This document shows positions 19,145 to 28,280 of a stretch of DNA of 64,000 nucleotides, in pieces; within the stretch, counting starts at the first letter, position 1; every line of letters starts with the position of its first letter. Made by a program: the position numbers and the translations under genes. The DNA is from Enterococcus wangshanyuanii (lineage in GTDB: Bacteria > Bacillota > Bacilli > Lactobacillales > Enterococcaceae), in assembly GCF_002197645.1 (NCBI RefSeq), contig NZ_CP021874.1, positions 2,170,001-2,234,000 of the forward strand. The letters are read 5' to 3'. The notes beneath the pieces were generated by a model. It made no database searches. It was not told the origin of the DNA and worked only from the letters and a program-made list of their open reading frames with translations.

Positions 19145-19933
19145 CTATAAGAGTTTAAATTTTTTATTTATTGGATTTTTTTTTCCAGCATAGACATAAA
19201 TCGTCCCTTGATTCGGCACTTGATTCGGCAATTCTTGTAACTTTTCATTTGCAGTTACTAACTGTTTCGGTAAAATTGCTGCTGCTTTATTTGTTTCAAG
19301 CATAGTTAACATAATATCCAATGTATCTAACTCGATAATAGAGATTTCCAGTTGCTTTTCTTCATTCAAAATATCCAGAGTCGCTTTCCTGTATGGACAA
19401 TCCTTATCTCTACTAATAAGAATTTTATTTTTGAAAAGCTCTGTGTTATTTCCTTTTGCCTGAGTCCAAACGATTTTTTCTTCTATCCTCTGAGTTTCCT
19501 TTAGCTGTTGATCCTTGATCTTTTTATTTACGATCATAAAATCAATCGTCCCCGCTTTTATTCCTTGTATCAACTCAGTAATTGATTTGATACAGATCTC
19601 GACTGTTTCATCAAAAATGTAGCGTTGCAGATGATTTTTAGTGATTGATTGCGTACTGCCAATACGTATTTGTGTTTCCTCTATCTGAAATGCTTCCTCC
19701 AACTCCGAAACAGTTGCTAAAATTTGTGCTGCATACGTTAAAAACTGCTCTCCTTCTTTTGTCAAAGTCATTCCTCTATTTGTTCTATGAAACAATTTTT
19801 TTCCAAGCTGATTTTCCAAACGAGCTATTTTTTTACTAACTGTTGATTGAACATAATTCAATTTTTCTGCTGCTTTGATTGTTGATCGTAGCTGAGCAAC
19901 TTCGTAAAAAATTTTGAGATCATTGGTTTCCAT
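19145..19933 (-). CDS. LysR-family transcriptional regulator
   Basis: 262 residues. The N-terminal winged HTH is clear (METNDLKIFYEVAQLRSTIK, then KLNYVQSTVSKKIARLENQLG). The effector-binding part after about residue 85 is shorter than usual (LysR proteins are commonly near 300) and is the small YbeF/CysL-like kind. It is divergent from a DUF4865 gene, and a dyad ATTCC-N5-GGAAT lies 20 bases before its own start, so it probably represses itself and controls the neighbour. Confidence 0.88.
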   Translation of the reverse strand: METNDLKIFYEVAQLRSTIKAAEKLNYVQSTVSKKIARLENQLGKKLFHRTNRGMTLTKEGEQFLTYAAQILATVSELEEAFQIEETQIRIGSTQSITKNHLQRYIFDETVEICIKSITELIQGIKAGTIDFMIVNKKIKDQQLKETQRIEEKIVWTQAKGNNTELFKNKILISRDKDCPYRKATLDILNEEKQLEISIIELDTLDIMLTMLETNKAAAILPKQLVTANEKLQELPNQVPNQGTIYVYAGKKNPINKKFKLL

Positions 19934-19952
19934 TTTATTCCTACTTCCTTCT

Positions 19953-19967
19953 ATTCCAATTAGGAAT
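19953..19967. promoter_or_regulatory. Probable LysR binding site
   Basis: Perfect dyad ATTCC-AATTA-GGAAT of T-N11-A type in the divergent LysR/DUF4865 promoter region, close to the LysR start. Confidence 0.55.
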
Positions 19968-20048
19968 AATCATGATGCTATTTTTCCATTATACACATTA
20001 GCCACTTGTTTGTATAATAAGTTCAAAGAAGAAAGGACGTGCAAATTT

Positions 20049-20564
20049 ATGCATGCAATGCAGTATAAAATTACCTTACCAAATGATTATGATATGGCTA
20101 TCATTAGACAAAGAGTCAGTAAAAATGGAAGTAAAACTGATCATTTCCCGGACTTATTCCTAAAGGCCTATTTAATCATCGATACTCCTTTGAAAAAAGA
20201 ATATGCTCCTTTGTATTTTTGGAAGGAGCATGCCGGCATGAATCAGTTTATTTTTGAGGGCTTTTACGATAATATTCTAGCTTCATTTGGCTGGCAGCAA
20301 ATCGCTATTGGCGTTCCACTTCATTTGGAGCTATCAGAAAATTTCACTCAAGCAAGCTATGTTCTCGAAATTGAGCACTGTATTCAGGCAACTGAACAGA
20401 TGACCGCTCCAGTATTTTCTCTACAACCTGAACTCTCTTTAGGTAAAGCTCTTATTTATAATCCTGATAAATGGGCATATGCAGAATTTTATTTCTTTGA
20501 GCAAATACCAAAAGAACTTGTAGAGACCGGTACGGTTTATGAGCTACTTCACTTATCTCAATAA
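20049..20564 (+). CDS. DUF4865 family protein
   Basis: Start set at the ATG 20049 (MHAMQYKITLPNDYDMAIIRQRV); the longer open frame to 19914 overlaps the LysR promoter and start and is rejected. About 171 residues, soluble, with the family's N-terminal MQYKITLPNDYDM and a C-terminal YNPDKWAYAEFYFF. Function unknown; members are regularly found next to LysR regulators and resemble small mono-oxygenase or ligand-binding folds. An AAAGGAC site lies 11 bases upstream. Divergent from the LysR gene and probably its target. Confidence 0.85.
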   Translation: MHAMQYKITLPNDYDMAIIRQRVSKNGSKTDHFPDLFLKAYLIIDTPLKKEYAPLYFWKEHAGMNQFIFEGFYDNILASFGWQQIAIGVPLHLELSENFTQASYVLEIEHCIQATEQMTAPVFSLQPELSLGKALIYNPDKWAYAEFYFFEQIPKELVETGTVYELLHLSQ

Positions 20565-20654
20565 ATATACTGACAGGCGTTACAGCCTAGTCATTTAGCT
20601 AAATGCCAAGCAGAAGCAACCCTTCTTTCGCCAAACGCATAAAGCCCAAAATAA

Positions 20655-21233
20655 TTATAAATTTGAAAAATCATGATTGATGATTTCAAGTAAACGAAAC
20701 GCATCATCTTCAAATTCAAATTTCAAAATACAGCAATTACTTAACCGCTCCTTTTGATCAATACTGCTAGTATGAGCCCACGCACGCATAAATTGTCGGC
20801 AGGCAGCACCATGGGACACAGCTAAAACGATTTCTCCAGAATTTTTCATTAGAGAAAACACGGTCTCAGCAATACGGTCTCTAAACTCCGCTTCTTTTTC
20901 TCCACCATATGCTGCAAAAAAATCCCCATATGGTAAGGATGGATTTAAGCTTTCACTCTCAGATTCAAACGCGCCAAAGTTCCATTCTTTCAAACCCTTG
21001 ATTCGCTGATAAGCCATACTGGTGACTTGTTCTAATGTGTCACTCGCTCGTTCCGAGGTTGATGCATAAGCATTATCGAACACAATTCCCTGCTGACGAA
21101 AGTATTCACCAGCAATTTGAGCTTGACGAATACCTTTTTCTGTTAAAGGTGAATCACACCAACCCTGAATTTTTTTCTTTTGATTAAAGAGAGTCTCTCC
21201 ATGTCTCATTAGATATAGCGTTTGTGTTGTCAT
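20655..21233 (-). CDS. Histidine phosphatase family protein (phosphoglycerate mutase-like)
   Basis: 192 residues. Catalytic RHG is in LMRHGETLFN near residue 10; the second Arg is in QGWCDSPLTEKG and the second His in VLAVSHGAACRQF, with an acid Glu in KEWNFGAFESE. The compact size suggests a broad-specificity phosphatase rather than glycolytic mutase. A faint repeat-like sequence lies just downstream at 20571-20650. Possibly expressed alone. Confidence 0.9.
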   Translation of the reverse strand: MTTQTLYLMRHGETLFNQKKKIQGWCDSPLTEKGIRQAQIAGEYFRQQGIVFDNAYASTSERASDTLEQVTSMAYQRIKGLKEWNFGAFESESESLNPSLPYGDFFAAYGGEKEAEFRDRIAETVFSLMKNSGEIVLAVSHGAACRQFMRAWAHTSSIDQKERLSNCCILKFEFEDDAFRLLEIINHDFSNL

Positions 21234-21312
21234 CTTCTTTGCTCCTTCACGTTTCAGTTTCTTTTATCATAAACGCTGGAGTGAACTCTAAGTCAAGTAT
21301 CAATTCAAAAAA

Positions 21313-21882
21313 TCATTCTAATAAACGGCCATCGTCATGCCAAGCACCATACATTTTATTCTCTCTCGTATGTTCAATCAATTTTGCTAATCGCTTCTCA
21401 AAGATTTCCGGCTGTACTTCTTTGTAGCCTTGAATCGTATCGATTCGAATCCGACGATACAATTCTGGAAATGCCAGAAAATTTTGATAGCCGATCGCTT
21501 CTTCCTTTAAACGTCTTTCAATTTCTTCATCTATCTTGAAAGAAGCTGTCCGCATATCTGGTAAAATTTTTCTACCGTGTTCGGTCATCTTTCCCAAGCG
21601 TTCTAATCGGCGAACCCGCTCTTTATTTAACTCTGTCCATGAGCTTTTAGACCCTCTTGGCGATAATCGTTGAGCTGTTTGAGTCTCTGATGCTTTCTTT
21701 TTGATTCCATCGATCCAGCCAAAACATAGTGCTTCTTCAACTGCATCCAGATATTGGATTTTACCTGGTTCAGGTTTAACACTGACGATCACCCAACAAT
21801 ATTTTTGAGTGTTACTATTTTCTTGTAGCCAGTCTCTCAACTCTTGTCTGGTCGTTACTGGTAGTAGATTATCGATCTCCAT
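21313..21882 (-). CDS. YdeI/OmpD-associated family protein
   Basis: 189 residues with the YdeI signature: RQELRDWLQENS, YCWVIVS, LDAVEEALCFGWIDGIKK and RLSPRGSKSSWTELNKERV. Family role unclear, with suggested links to envelope stress. Its start overlaps the end of the upstream WYL regulator by 14 bases, so the two are cotranscribed and translationally linked. Confidence 0.9.
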   Translation of the reverse strand: MEIDNLLPVTTRQELRDWLQENSNTQKYCWVIVSVKPEPGKIQYLDAVEEALCFGWIDGIKKKASETQTAQRLSPRGSKSSWTELNKERVRRLERLGKMTEHGRKILPDMRTASFKIDEEIERRLKEEAIGYQNFLAFPELYRRIRIDTIQGYKEVQPEIFEKRLAKLIEHTRENKMYGAWHDDGRLLE

Positions 21883-22825
21883 CTATTATTTCCTCCATAC
21901 TTTGATCGCTGTATGTCTGTGCTAGTTTAGCAATTTCTTGTTGGTGCAACGTACGTAATTCTACTGGTGCAATGACCTTCACGCCATGACCAAACATCAA
22001 CAAAAATGGTAAAATCGTTTTTTGTTGATTCGCGTATAGATTGACTTCGATGTGTGTCTCCAATACTTGAATTTCAGCTTCTGTGTAATAATCATATAAT
22101 TTCCCTAAATCTTTTTTGGGAAACTGTAATCGAATAGCACTGCCAGGGTGTTCGATTTGCTTCTTCCTTGAAGAATCGACAGGGGTGAATGTCCTTGTTT
22201 GAACATCTAATTGACGAATTCGGGTGATTTTAAAATACCTGAATGCTTCTCGTTTTTCACAGTGAGAATACACATACCAACTGCCATTATTGAGTATCAC
22301 TTCGTAAGGATGAATCACTCGTTCAGTATGCTCCCCTTGATTGTCGATATAATCGATCAATAACTTTTGATGCTTCTTTAAGGCAAGATTGATTTGATTG
22401 ATTTTGTACATTGTTTCTAATTCAATTTCCGGTCGATGCATCGTTGGTGATTCAAAAGAAAAATGTTGATTGACTGGCTCCCCAATGTTTGTCGATTTTT
22501 GAAGCAGTTCGATTTTTTCTTTGATCGTATTTCGCTGATCGGAAATGCCAAACAAACCTTCTTTGACATCCAGTGCTTCGAGAATCGTTTGTTTTTCTTC
22601 CCCACTATAGGTATAGGTGCGCAGCTTAAAGGACTCCATCAGTGAAAAGCCGCCATTGCGTCCTGAATGAGAAACAATAGGAAAACCAGCTAGCTCAATT
22701 GTTTCAATATCTCTGAAAATCGTCCGTTTGGTTACCGCAAATCGTTCCACTAATTGGGCAGTTGAAATGCGGTCATTTTCCAACAGTAATACAATGGTCG
22801 CTAAAATTCGCTCGATCTTTTTCAT
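21869..22825 (-). CDS. YafY-type WYL-domain transcriptional regulator
   Basis: 318 residues: N-terminal HTH_11 winged helix (ERILATIVLLLENDRISTAQ, then FAVTKRTIFRDIETIELAGF), a WYL domain at about 140-225 (YIDNQGEHTERVIHPYEVIL, NNGSWYVYSHCEKREAFRYF) and a WCX-type C-terminal part. Such proteins sense small ligands or nucleic acid. Upstream of and overlapping the YdeI gene, which it probably controls. Confidence 0.92.
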   Translation of the reverse strand: MKKIERILATIVLLLENDRISTAQLVERFAVTKRTIFRDIETIELAGFPIVSHSGRNGGFSLMESFKLRTYTYSGEEKQTILEALDVKEGLFGISDQRNTIKEKIELLQKSTNIGEPVNQHFSFESPTMHRPEIELETMYKINQINLALKKHQKLLIDYIDNQGEHTERVIHPYEVILNNGSWYVYSHCEKREAFRYFKITRIRQLDVQTRTFTPVDSSRKKQIEHPGSAIRLQFPKKDLGKLYDYYTEAEIQVLETHIEVNLYANQQKTILPFLLMFGHGVKVIAPVELRTLHQQEIAKLAQTYSDQSMEEIIDGDR

Positions 22826-22908
22826 TGTGTCCTCCGTCCTGCATTCAGTACTTGTAGAAAAAAGGATAAAACCAGTTGTTGCTTACTAGTTCTATCCTTC
22901 GTAGTTTA

Positions 22909-23406
22909 TTATAGATCACGATACTTGATGGCTAATCCTTTTAAGAAGTTTCGCGCATAACGGTCTTTACATTCTTTGTAGTTTCTATGACCTTCTTTTC
23001 TAAGAATCGCGCTTAATTCACTATCTGAAGCGTAAACTCCTGCCAATCGCAAAACATCCAGCATATCATCACTGGTCAGTGCCAAAGCGATTTTGACTTT
23101 TTTCAACATCACATTATTCACATTACGCTGACTCGTGATCAAAAAGGTCGGCTTAGGTGCAGCCCCGTTTTTAACTGGCGGGTTGCCTCGTTTGAACGTG
23201 ATCAATCCATTCAAGAACGCTTCCAGTGTTCGATCATCACAAACAGCATCTCGTGGTAGCTCGTCTTCTTCTTTTTGCTTCGTTAGTAATACTCGTAACT
23301 CATCTCTTGTCACATCCAGCTCACCTAATTTAAAAATTTTGATCATGTCGGTGTCTTTGATATCCAGTGCATAGCGTAAACGAATCAGTATGTCGTTATT
23401 ATTCAT
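22909..23406 (-). CDS. DUF1456 family protein (YehS-like)
   Basis: Start set at the ATG ending at 23406 (MNNNDILIRLRYALDI), preceded by TGGAGGGG; the longer frame to 23469 has no such site. 165 residues with two repeats of the DUF1456 module, one starting NNNDILIRLRYALDIKD and one starting NVNNVMLKKVKIALALTSDD, each with a helical bundle and LRK/LTK motifs. Function unknown; cytosolic. Confidence 0.9.
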   Translation of the reverse strand: MNNNDILIRLRYALDIKDTDMIKIFKLGELDVTRDELRVLLTKQKEEDELPRDAVCDDRTLEAFLNGLITFKRGNPPVKNGAAPKPTFLITSQRNVNNVMLKKVKIALALTSDDMLDVLRLAGVYASDSELSAILRKEGHRNYKECKDRYARNFLKGLAIKYRDL

Positions 23407-23523
23407 TTTTCCCCTCCAGAAACTGTTTCTTCGTCTCTTTAGTATAAAGGTTTCTTTTGGAGAATGCATTAATTTGTTTTAGGTTTTAACGGGATTCTCT
23501 TACTACTTGATAATTTGCTAGCG

Positions 23524-23904
23524 TTATCCATGATAAACAGCTTCGATATTGTACCCGTCTGGGTCAATAATAAAGGCTGCATAATAACCAGCTCCGTAGT
23601 CCGGTCTGTCCCCTGGTTTACCATTATCTGTTCCTCCCGCTTCTAAAGCGACCTCATAAAATTTATTAACTTCTTCCTTCGAAGCAGCGCTAAAAGCAAT
23701 ATGAAAAAAGCGCGGTTCTCCTTCTGACAGCCAAAAACTTCCCCCTGGATCTCCATTAGTAATGTCCTTTTCACCAAAGCTTACTGACTTACCAAAATCC
23801 AATTTTATTTCGTTGCCTAAAGTGGCTAATACTTCTTTGTAAAATTGTTTACTCTTTTCGATATCGCTTACATTTAATGCAATATGATCGATCATTTTTT
23901 CCAC
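23524..23904 (-). CDS. VOC-family (glyoxalase/bleomycin resistance-like) protein
   Basis: 126 residues with the paired beta-alpha-beta-beta-beta modules of the VOC fold: MIDHIALNVSDIEKSKQFYKEVL at the start and FIIDPDGYNIEAVYHG at the end. Metal-ligand candidates are His8 and the C-terminal Glu. Specific reaction unknown. Its promoter (23932-23960) lies at the very edge of the IS30 element. Confidence 0.88.
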   Translation of the reverse strand: MEKMIDHIALNVSDIEKSKQFYKEVLATLGNEIKLDFGKSVSFGEKDITNGDPGGSFWLSEGEPRFFHIAFSAASKEEVNKFYEVALEAGGTDNGKPGDRPDYGAGYYAAFIIDPDGYNIEAVYHG

Positions 23905-23931
23905 TTCCTTTTCTTTCTATTTCTTATAACC

Positions 23932-23960
23932 AATATAAAAACATACGTTCTTTTTGTCAA
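23932..23960 (-). promoter_or_regulatory. Promoter of the VOC gene abutting the IS element
   Basis: On the minus strand TTGACA (23960-23955) and TATATT (23937-23932) are 17 bases apart, an excellent match. The -35 is at or beside the inferred left IS end. Confidence 0.65.
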
Positions 23961-24057
23961 CTAGAATGTATAATTTAAGTGTAACACTGAAAATTGAGGG
24001 CGAAAAAGCCTGTTATAATAGTGTTGACGAATTCTATCAACTAGGAGGTATTCAGCT

Positions 24058-25056
24058 ATGACTTCATACACACACCTTACTATACGTGAACGAGAAATGA
24101 TCTTTCTCTATCATGGTTTTGGATTCACTATTCGTAGAATTGGACGCTTAATCAAAAGAAGTCCGTCAACTGTTATGAGGGAGCTTAAAAGGAACACTAC
24201 AAAGTTTAGAACATACTCACCTTCTCTAGCCCAAAAATCGTATCATAAGAACAAACAGAAATGCGGGAGAAAGAGAATCTTAAATCAATCACCTTATAAA
24301 GAAACCATTTGCAAACTACTTTTTGAAGACCAATGGTCTCCAGAACAGATAGCGAATAGAATTAACTTAGAGAGCAATGAATCGATTGTCAGTTACCCTA
24401 CTATTTATCGCTCTATTTATGAGGGTCTATTTGATGAAGGATTTCCTGTAGGTAGTCCTGGTGCACGCAAAATGTTAAGACGAAAAGGAAGAAAATCAGT
24501 GAATAAAAGAATTGGTGATCGCCGTGGAAGATTTACGGATGTGAAAACGATTCATGAGCGCCCAACAAAAGCTGAGGCTAGAGAAGAACTTGGGCACTGG
24601 GAAGCTGATACTGTATTAGGACACCGAGGAAAATCATGTCTTGTCACACTCGTTGATCGGAAATCTCGATTTTTACTAGCTGGCAGAATTCCTAAAAATG
24701 ATTCAATCTGTGTAAGGGATATGATTGTAAAATTAATGTCTCCTCTAGAGAAAAAGCAACGTAGAACTATTACACCAGACAGGGGACCAGAATTTGCAAA
24801 ATACAAGTACTTCAGTAGAGTATGTGGCATTGATTGTTATTTTGCAGATCCTTGGTCTCCATGGCAGCGTGGTACAAATGAAAATACAAATGGATTAATA
24901 CGAGAATATTTACCAAAACGTACAGATATGACACCTATTACAGAAGAATATATTGAATCTGTCATTTATAAATTAAATAATCGACCTAGAAAATGTTTGG
25001 ATTGGAAAACGCCTTTTGAGATTTTTTATAATAAGTCAATAACTTTAATTCCATAA
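24058..25056 (+). CDS. IS30-family transposase
   Basis: 332 residues, complete. N-terminal HTH (YTHLTIREREMIFLYHGFGF, then IRRIGRLIKRSPSTVMRELKRN) and a DDE integrase core: first Asp in GHWEADTVLG, second in ITPDRGPEF, Glu in RGTNENTNGLIREYLP. Family knowledge: cuts and joins IS ends through a circular intermediate. Strong AGGAGG site and a TATAAT-like -10 at 24014-24019. Nothing suggests inactivation. Confidence 0.95.
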   Translation: MTSYTHLTIREREMIFLYHGFGFTIRRIGRLIKRSPSTVMRELKRNTTKFRTYSPSLAQKSYHKNKQKCGRKRILNQSPYKETICKLLFEDQWSPEQIANRINLESNESIVSYPTIYRSIYEGLFDEGFPVGSPGARKMLRRKGRKSVNKRIGDRRGRFTDVKTIHERPTKAEAREELGHWEADTVLGHRGKSCLVTLVDRKSRFLLAGRIPKNDSICVRDMIVKLMSPLEKKQRRTITPDRGPEFAKYKYFSRVCGIDCYFADPWSPWQRGTNENTNGLIREYLPKRTDMTPITEEYIESVIYKLNNRPRKCLDWKTPFEIFYNKSITLIP

Positions 25057-25114
25057 TGCTAGCTCAGTAAAACATATTTAAGGTCGATGTCTAAGATATA
25101 CCTTTTATGAATAG

Positions 25115-25774
25115 CTAGCTAAATACTATACCGAGGTAGTCTAAGATTGCATGGATTAAAACAGGGACCATGAGATTACCACTCTTTTTGAAAACTATTG
25201 AAAAAAATGCGGAAGCGAGTATCCCTTGTCCAAAAACGTTACTCAATGCTTGATTAATGAAATAAGATATACTTTCAGCGTGCATAATTGTAGGTAAAAT
25301 TGCATGGCCTATTCCAAAAATTGCGCCACTAATAAACACGCTTACCCAAAAACTATACTCGTGATCAATTTTATTAAATAAGTATCCTCTAAAGATAAAC
25401 TCTTCTGAAAAAGCTACGAATATTAGATAATAAAAAGAAGTATACCAACCTGACATTGTAAAATCTTGATTATATATAAACAACGTTAAATAAACAGCAC
25501 TCAAAATAATAATAATAGCCGTTTTTTTATTAGTTATTCCAAATTTTTTTAGTGGCCACTTTTTAAAAAATATAGGTACCATCAAGAGAAAAACAAAGAA
25601 GAAGTTTCCCATAAAATCTATCAAAAATCGGAAAACTATATTGTTTTCTAATATATCCTTATTATTTATTAGCAAATTATGGTGGAACATATATTTATAC
25701 AGAAGAGATGAAAAATATAGATTGATTAGTGTAAACAAGATAGGCACGCTAATATTTCTTAATTTAATTGACAT
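25115..25774 (-). CDS. CPBP-family intramembrane metalloprotease (Abi-type)
   Basis: Start set at the ATG ending at 25774 (MSIKLRNISV), preceded by GAGGAAGAAAA; an ATG seven codons earlier lacks a site. About 219 residues, six to seven membrane segments, with the three CPBP motifs: SEEFIFRGYLF (EExxxR), FGIGHA and LIHAILDYLG. Family roles include prenyl-protein-type proteolysis, bacteriocin self-immunity and abortive infection. It is very AT-rich and sits between the IS30 transposase and the IS right end, so it is probably a passenger or was inserted into the IS. Confidence 0.88.
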   Translation of the reverse strand: MSIKLRNISVPILFTLINLYFSSLLYKYMFHHNLLINNKDILENNIVFRFLIDFMGNFFFVFLLMVPIFFKKWPLKKFGITNKKTAIIIILSAVYLTLFIYNQDFTMSGWYTSFYYLIFVAFSEEFIFRGYLFNKIDHEYSFWVSVFISGAIFGIGHAILPTIMHAESISYFINQALSNVFGQGILASAFFSIVFKKSGNLMVPVLIHAILDYLGIVFS

Positions 25775-25957
25775 TTTTCTTCCTCGTTTCTTCATTTCTA
25801 TTATTTCTAATACGTCTATTTTATCAGAGTATTTGACTCAAAAGACAAAATTCTTAAAATTAATAACTAGGCGAAATACTAACGCATAAAAAATGTTGCA
25901 CTTAATTTGACAATCTGAGAACCGTTTTTTCTGAATATTCTTGCTGAAATCAAAAAA

Positions 25958-26000
25958 AAACAGCTCGAATAATGTCCGTTGTCAGGACTCGATCTGTTTT
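25958..26000 (-). terminator. Terminator of the GNAT gene
   Basis: Segmented stem AAACAG/CTGTTT, TCGA/TCGA and GTCC/GGAC with a T8 tail on the minus strand. Confidence 0.65.
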
Positions 26001-26063
26001 ATTTTCTTTCAATACATGATTATTTTAGTGTCGTCTCACAGTACTTTTTGTTAGTTACTATTG

Positions 26064-26522
26064 TTACTTTATCTTTCTAACCATCGTAATGTCTGTTTCC
26101 AAATACCCCATCTTTTTATATAAGTGGTAGGCAGATTCGTTATGTGCAAAGACGTGTAAGCCAATCTCTTGAAGTCCATGTTCACGCGCCCATTCATCAA
26201 TCGTGCTCAAAGCTCGCTTACCATAACCTTGGCCACGATACTTCTCGTCGATCATAAAATCATAAATAAATCCTTTTTGATCAGTGACCTTTATCCAGAT
26301 GATCCCGATCTCTTCTGTTGATTCAGAAATGAATAGAGAGAAGAGATAATTGTCTTTTGTCTCTGGGCCGTCGGGCAACAAGTCCGTAAAACTTTTTTCA
26401 GCTAAACCTAAAGCTTCTGATTCGGACCAAGTACCCGCTTTGATTTTGTCTTTTGCATATTCGGAAATGGCTAAGGCTACATAGTCCTTAAACGTCTCTT
26501 GACGCATTTTTTCTAATTTCAT
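26064..26522 (-). CDS. GNAT-family N-acetyltransferase
   Basis: Start set at the ATG ending at 26522 (MKLEKMRQETFKDYVALAI), preceded by AAGGAG; the longer frame to 26588 runs through the neighbour's terminator. About 152 residues. The acetyl-CoA pyrophosphate loop is EKYRGQGYGKRAL (R/QxxGxG/A), followed by GLHVFAHNESAYHLYKKMGY, typical of GNAT. Substrate unknown. Confidence 0.92.
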   Translation of the reverse strand: MKLEKMRQETFKDYVALAISEYAKDKIKAGTWSESEALGLAEKSFTDLLPDGPETKDNYLFSLFISESTEEIGIIWIKVTDQKGFIYDFMIDEKYRGQGYGKRALSTIDEWAREHGLQEIGLHVFAHNESAYHLYKKMGYLETDITMVRKIK

Positions 26523-26560
26523 GATTTGCTCCTTTTTGATTGAGATCATTTTCCTAATAA

Positions 26561-26604
26561 AAACAGACCGAAAAAAGACATTTGTCATATTCCTCGGTCA
26601 GTTT
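26561..26604 (-). terminator. Terminator of the ald/M42/oppA operon
   Basis: Arms AAACAGACCGA and TCGGTCAGTTT (one mismatch) with a U-rich tail on the minus strand, 14 bases past the OppA-like stop. Confidence 0.75.
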
Positions 26605-26617
26605 CTTTATTGTGAGC

Positions 26618-28249
26618 TTATTTCAATGACACATTTTTATAGTAAGGAGCACCAATTGCACGGTACACTAATCCTTCTACTCGTTCATTGACTAAGAAAG
26701 CCTCTGATGCTTGATATAATGGTGTTACTGGTGAATTTTCCATCAATACTTTTTGCGCATCTAATAATGTATCCCAGCGTTTTTCGTTCTCTGTTGCGTA
26801 AGTTGTCGCTGATTCTTGTAATAATTTGTCAAATTCTTCGTTGCTGAATTTGCCGTAGTTTTGTTCGCCGCCGGTTCTGAATAATTGTAAAAAGTCATAC
26901 GGATCAGCATATGTTGCTGCCCAACCTGCTAGTACAACATCAAAATCGCCCTTGCTCATTTGGTCTAAACGGTTTTTAAACGGTACACTTGAGATCGTTA
27001 CTTTCAAACCGCTTAAGTTTTCAGTCAATAGACCTTGAACATATTCAGATAATTTTTTCGCTGAATCTGTATCTGACGTCAATAATGTGATCGATGCTGA
27101 GTCAATGCCCAACTCTTTCTTAGCATCTTCCCAAAGCTTCTTGCCGCCTTCGATATCTGTCTTCATCAACGCGCCTGCTTCTTCAGCAAAATCTTTGCCT
27201 GTTTCTTGGTTTGCGATCCCCTTAGGAACAAATGCTTCGATTGCCATTGAACCATCTTTTAAGATGTTTTTCGCGATTTGATCGGAATTGATCAAGTTTG
27301 TGATGGCATTTCTAGCGTTTTTATTCGCAAAGATCTCATTTTCAGTATTGTATTGTAAATATGAAGTCGATGGATAAATACGTGTCACTAATTCTGGATT
27401 GTCTTTTTCTTGATCTACGTATTCGCCTTTGATTGGTGCGATATCTGTTTCGCCCGCTTTGAATAAGTTCACGTTTGTACCGATTTCTTTACTTACTTGA
27501 ACGTTGACTTCATCTAATTTGACTTTGTCTGCTTCACGGTATTTATCGTTTTTGATGTAGTTCCATGTGATGCTTGTGCCGTCCCAATCTGCTAATGTGA
27601 ATGGTCCGTTATAGATCATATTGTCGCTGTTTGTTCCATAGTCTTTTCCTTTTTCTTCCACAAATTTTTCATTTAATGGATAAAAAGTTGGTTTAGCTAA
27701 AAGAGAAGATAAAAACGGAATTGGATACTCTAGATTGATTTCTAAAGTGTAATCATCTAATGCTTTGACGCCTAGTTCTGACGCAGGTTTTTCTCCTTTA
27801 GAAATAGCTGTATAGTTTTCAAATCCATCGAATAAATACGCATATTCTGAACCTGTTTTTGGTTCTACTGTACGTTTCCATGAATAAACGAAGTCATTTG
27901 CTGTGACAGGATCACCGTTACTCCATTTTGCATCTTCACGTAACTTGATGGTATACGTTTTTCCGTCATTTGTTGGTTCTACGACTTCTTTAGCGATTGC
28001 TGGTGCTGATGTACTATCATCCGCAAATTCGTATAACCCTTCCATTACTTGACTGATTGCAGAAAAACTTACAACATCTGTCGCTTGCGAAATATCCATT
28101 GTTGGTAATTCAGCGCTTTCCAACACTTTCAAGACTTGTTTTTTGTCATCTGCCGCGTCATCTTTTTTATTTCCTGAACCACAAGCTGCTAATGCCAAAA
28201 CTAATGCACTGGCTGCTACTGTTGTCAGTGCCCACTTTTTCATGTTCAT
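26618..28249 (-). CDS. Oligopeptide ABC transporter substrate-binding lipoprotein (OppA-like)
   Basis: 543 residues, SBP_bac_5 family. Lipoprotein signal with lipobox LAACG, Cys23 being the acylated residue, then a Lys/Asp-rich linker. Domain markers include PTMDISQATDVVSFSAISQV, the YTIKLREDAKWSNGDPVTAN motif of peptide binders, and AYLFDGFENY. Anchored on the outer face, it captures peptides or oligopeptide pheromones for import; the permease and ATPase genes are elsewhere. It lies 31 bases after an M42 peptidase and is the last gene of the operon. Confidence 0.93.
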   Translation of the reverse strand: MNMKKWALTTVAASALVLALAACGSGNKKDDAADDKKQVLKVLESAELPTMDISQATDVVSFSAISQVMEGLYEFADDSTSAPAIAKEVVEPTNDGKTYTIKLREDAKWSNGDPVTANDFVYSWKRTVEPKTGSEYAYLFDGFENYTAISKGEKPASELGVKALDDYTLEINLEYPIPFLSSLLAKPTFYPLNEKFVEEKGKDYGTNSDNMIYNGPFTLADWDGTSITWNYIKNDKYREADKVKLDEVNVQVSKEIGTNVNLFKAGETDIAPIKGEYVDQEKDNPELVTRIYPSTSYLQYNTENEIFANKNARNAITNLINSDQIAKNILKDGSMAIEAFVPKGIANQETGKDFAEEAGALMKTDIEGGKKLWEDAKKELGIDSASITLLTSDTDSAKKLSEYVQGLLTENLSGLKVTISSVPFKNRLDQMSKGDFDVVLAGWAATYADPYDFLQLFRTGGEQNYGKFSNEEFDKLLQESATTYATENEKRWDTLLDAQKVLMENSPVTPLYQASEAFLVNERVEGLVYRAIGAPYYKNVSLK

Positions 28250-28280
28250 AATTCTTTTCCTCCTAATTTTGATTTTGTGA

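Larger units (their letters stand above)
23961..25915 (+). mobile_element. IS30-family element carrying a CPBP gene (ends approximate)
   Basis: Inverted ends are seen: TTTAAGTGTAACA at 23973-23985 (left) and, reversed, TTAAGTGCAACA for the right end near 25894-25906, sharing TTAAGTGYAACA. Between them lie a complete IS30 transposase (24058-25056) and, on the opposite strand, a CPBP protease gene (25115-25774). A normal IS30 is about 1.05-1.1 kb, so about 0.8 kb is extra. Exact boundaries and target duplication could not be fixed by eye. Confidence 0.6.
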
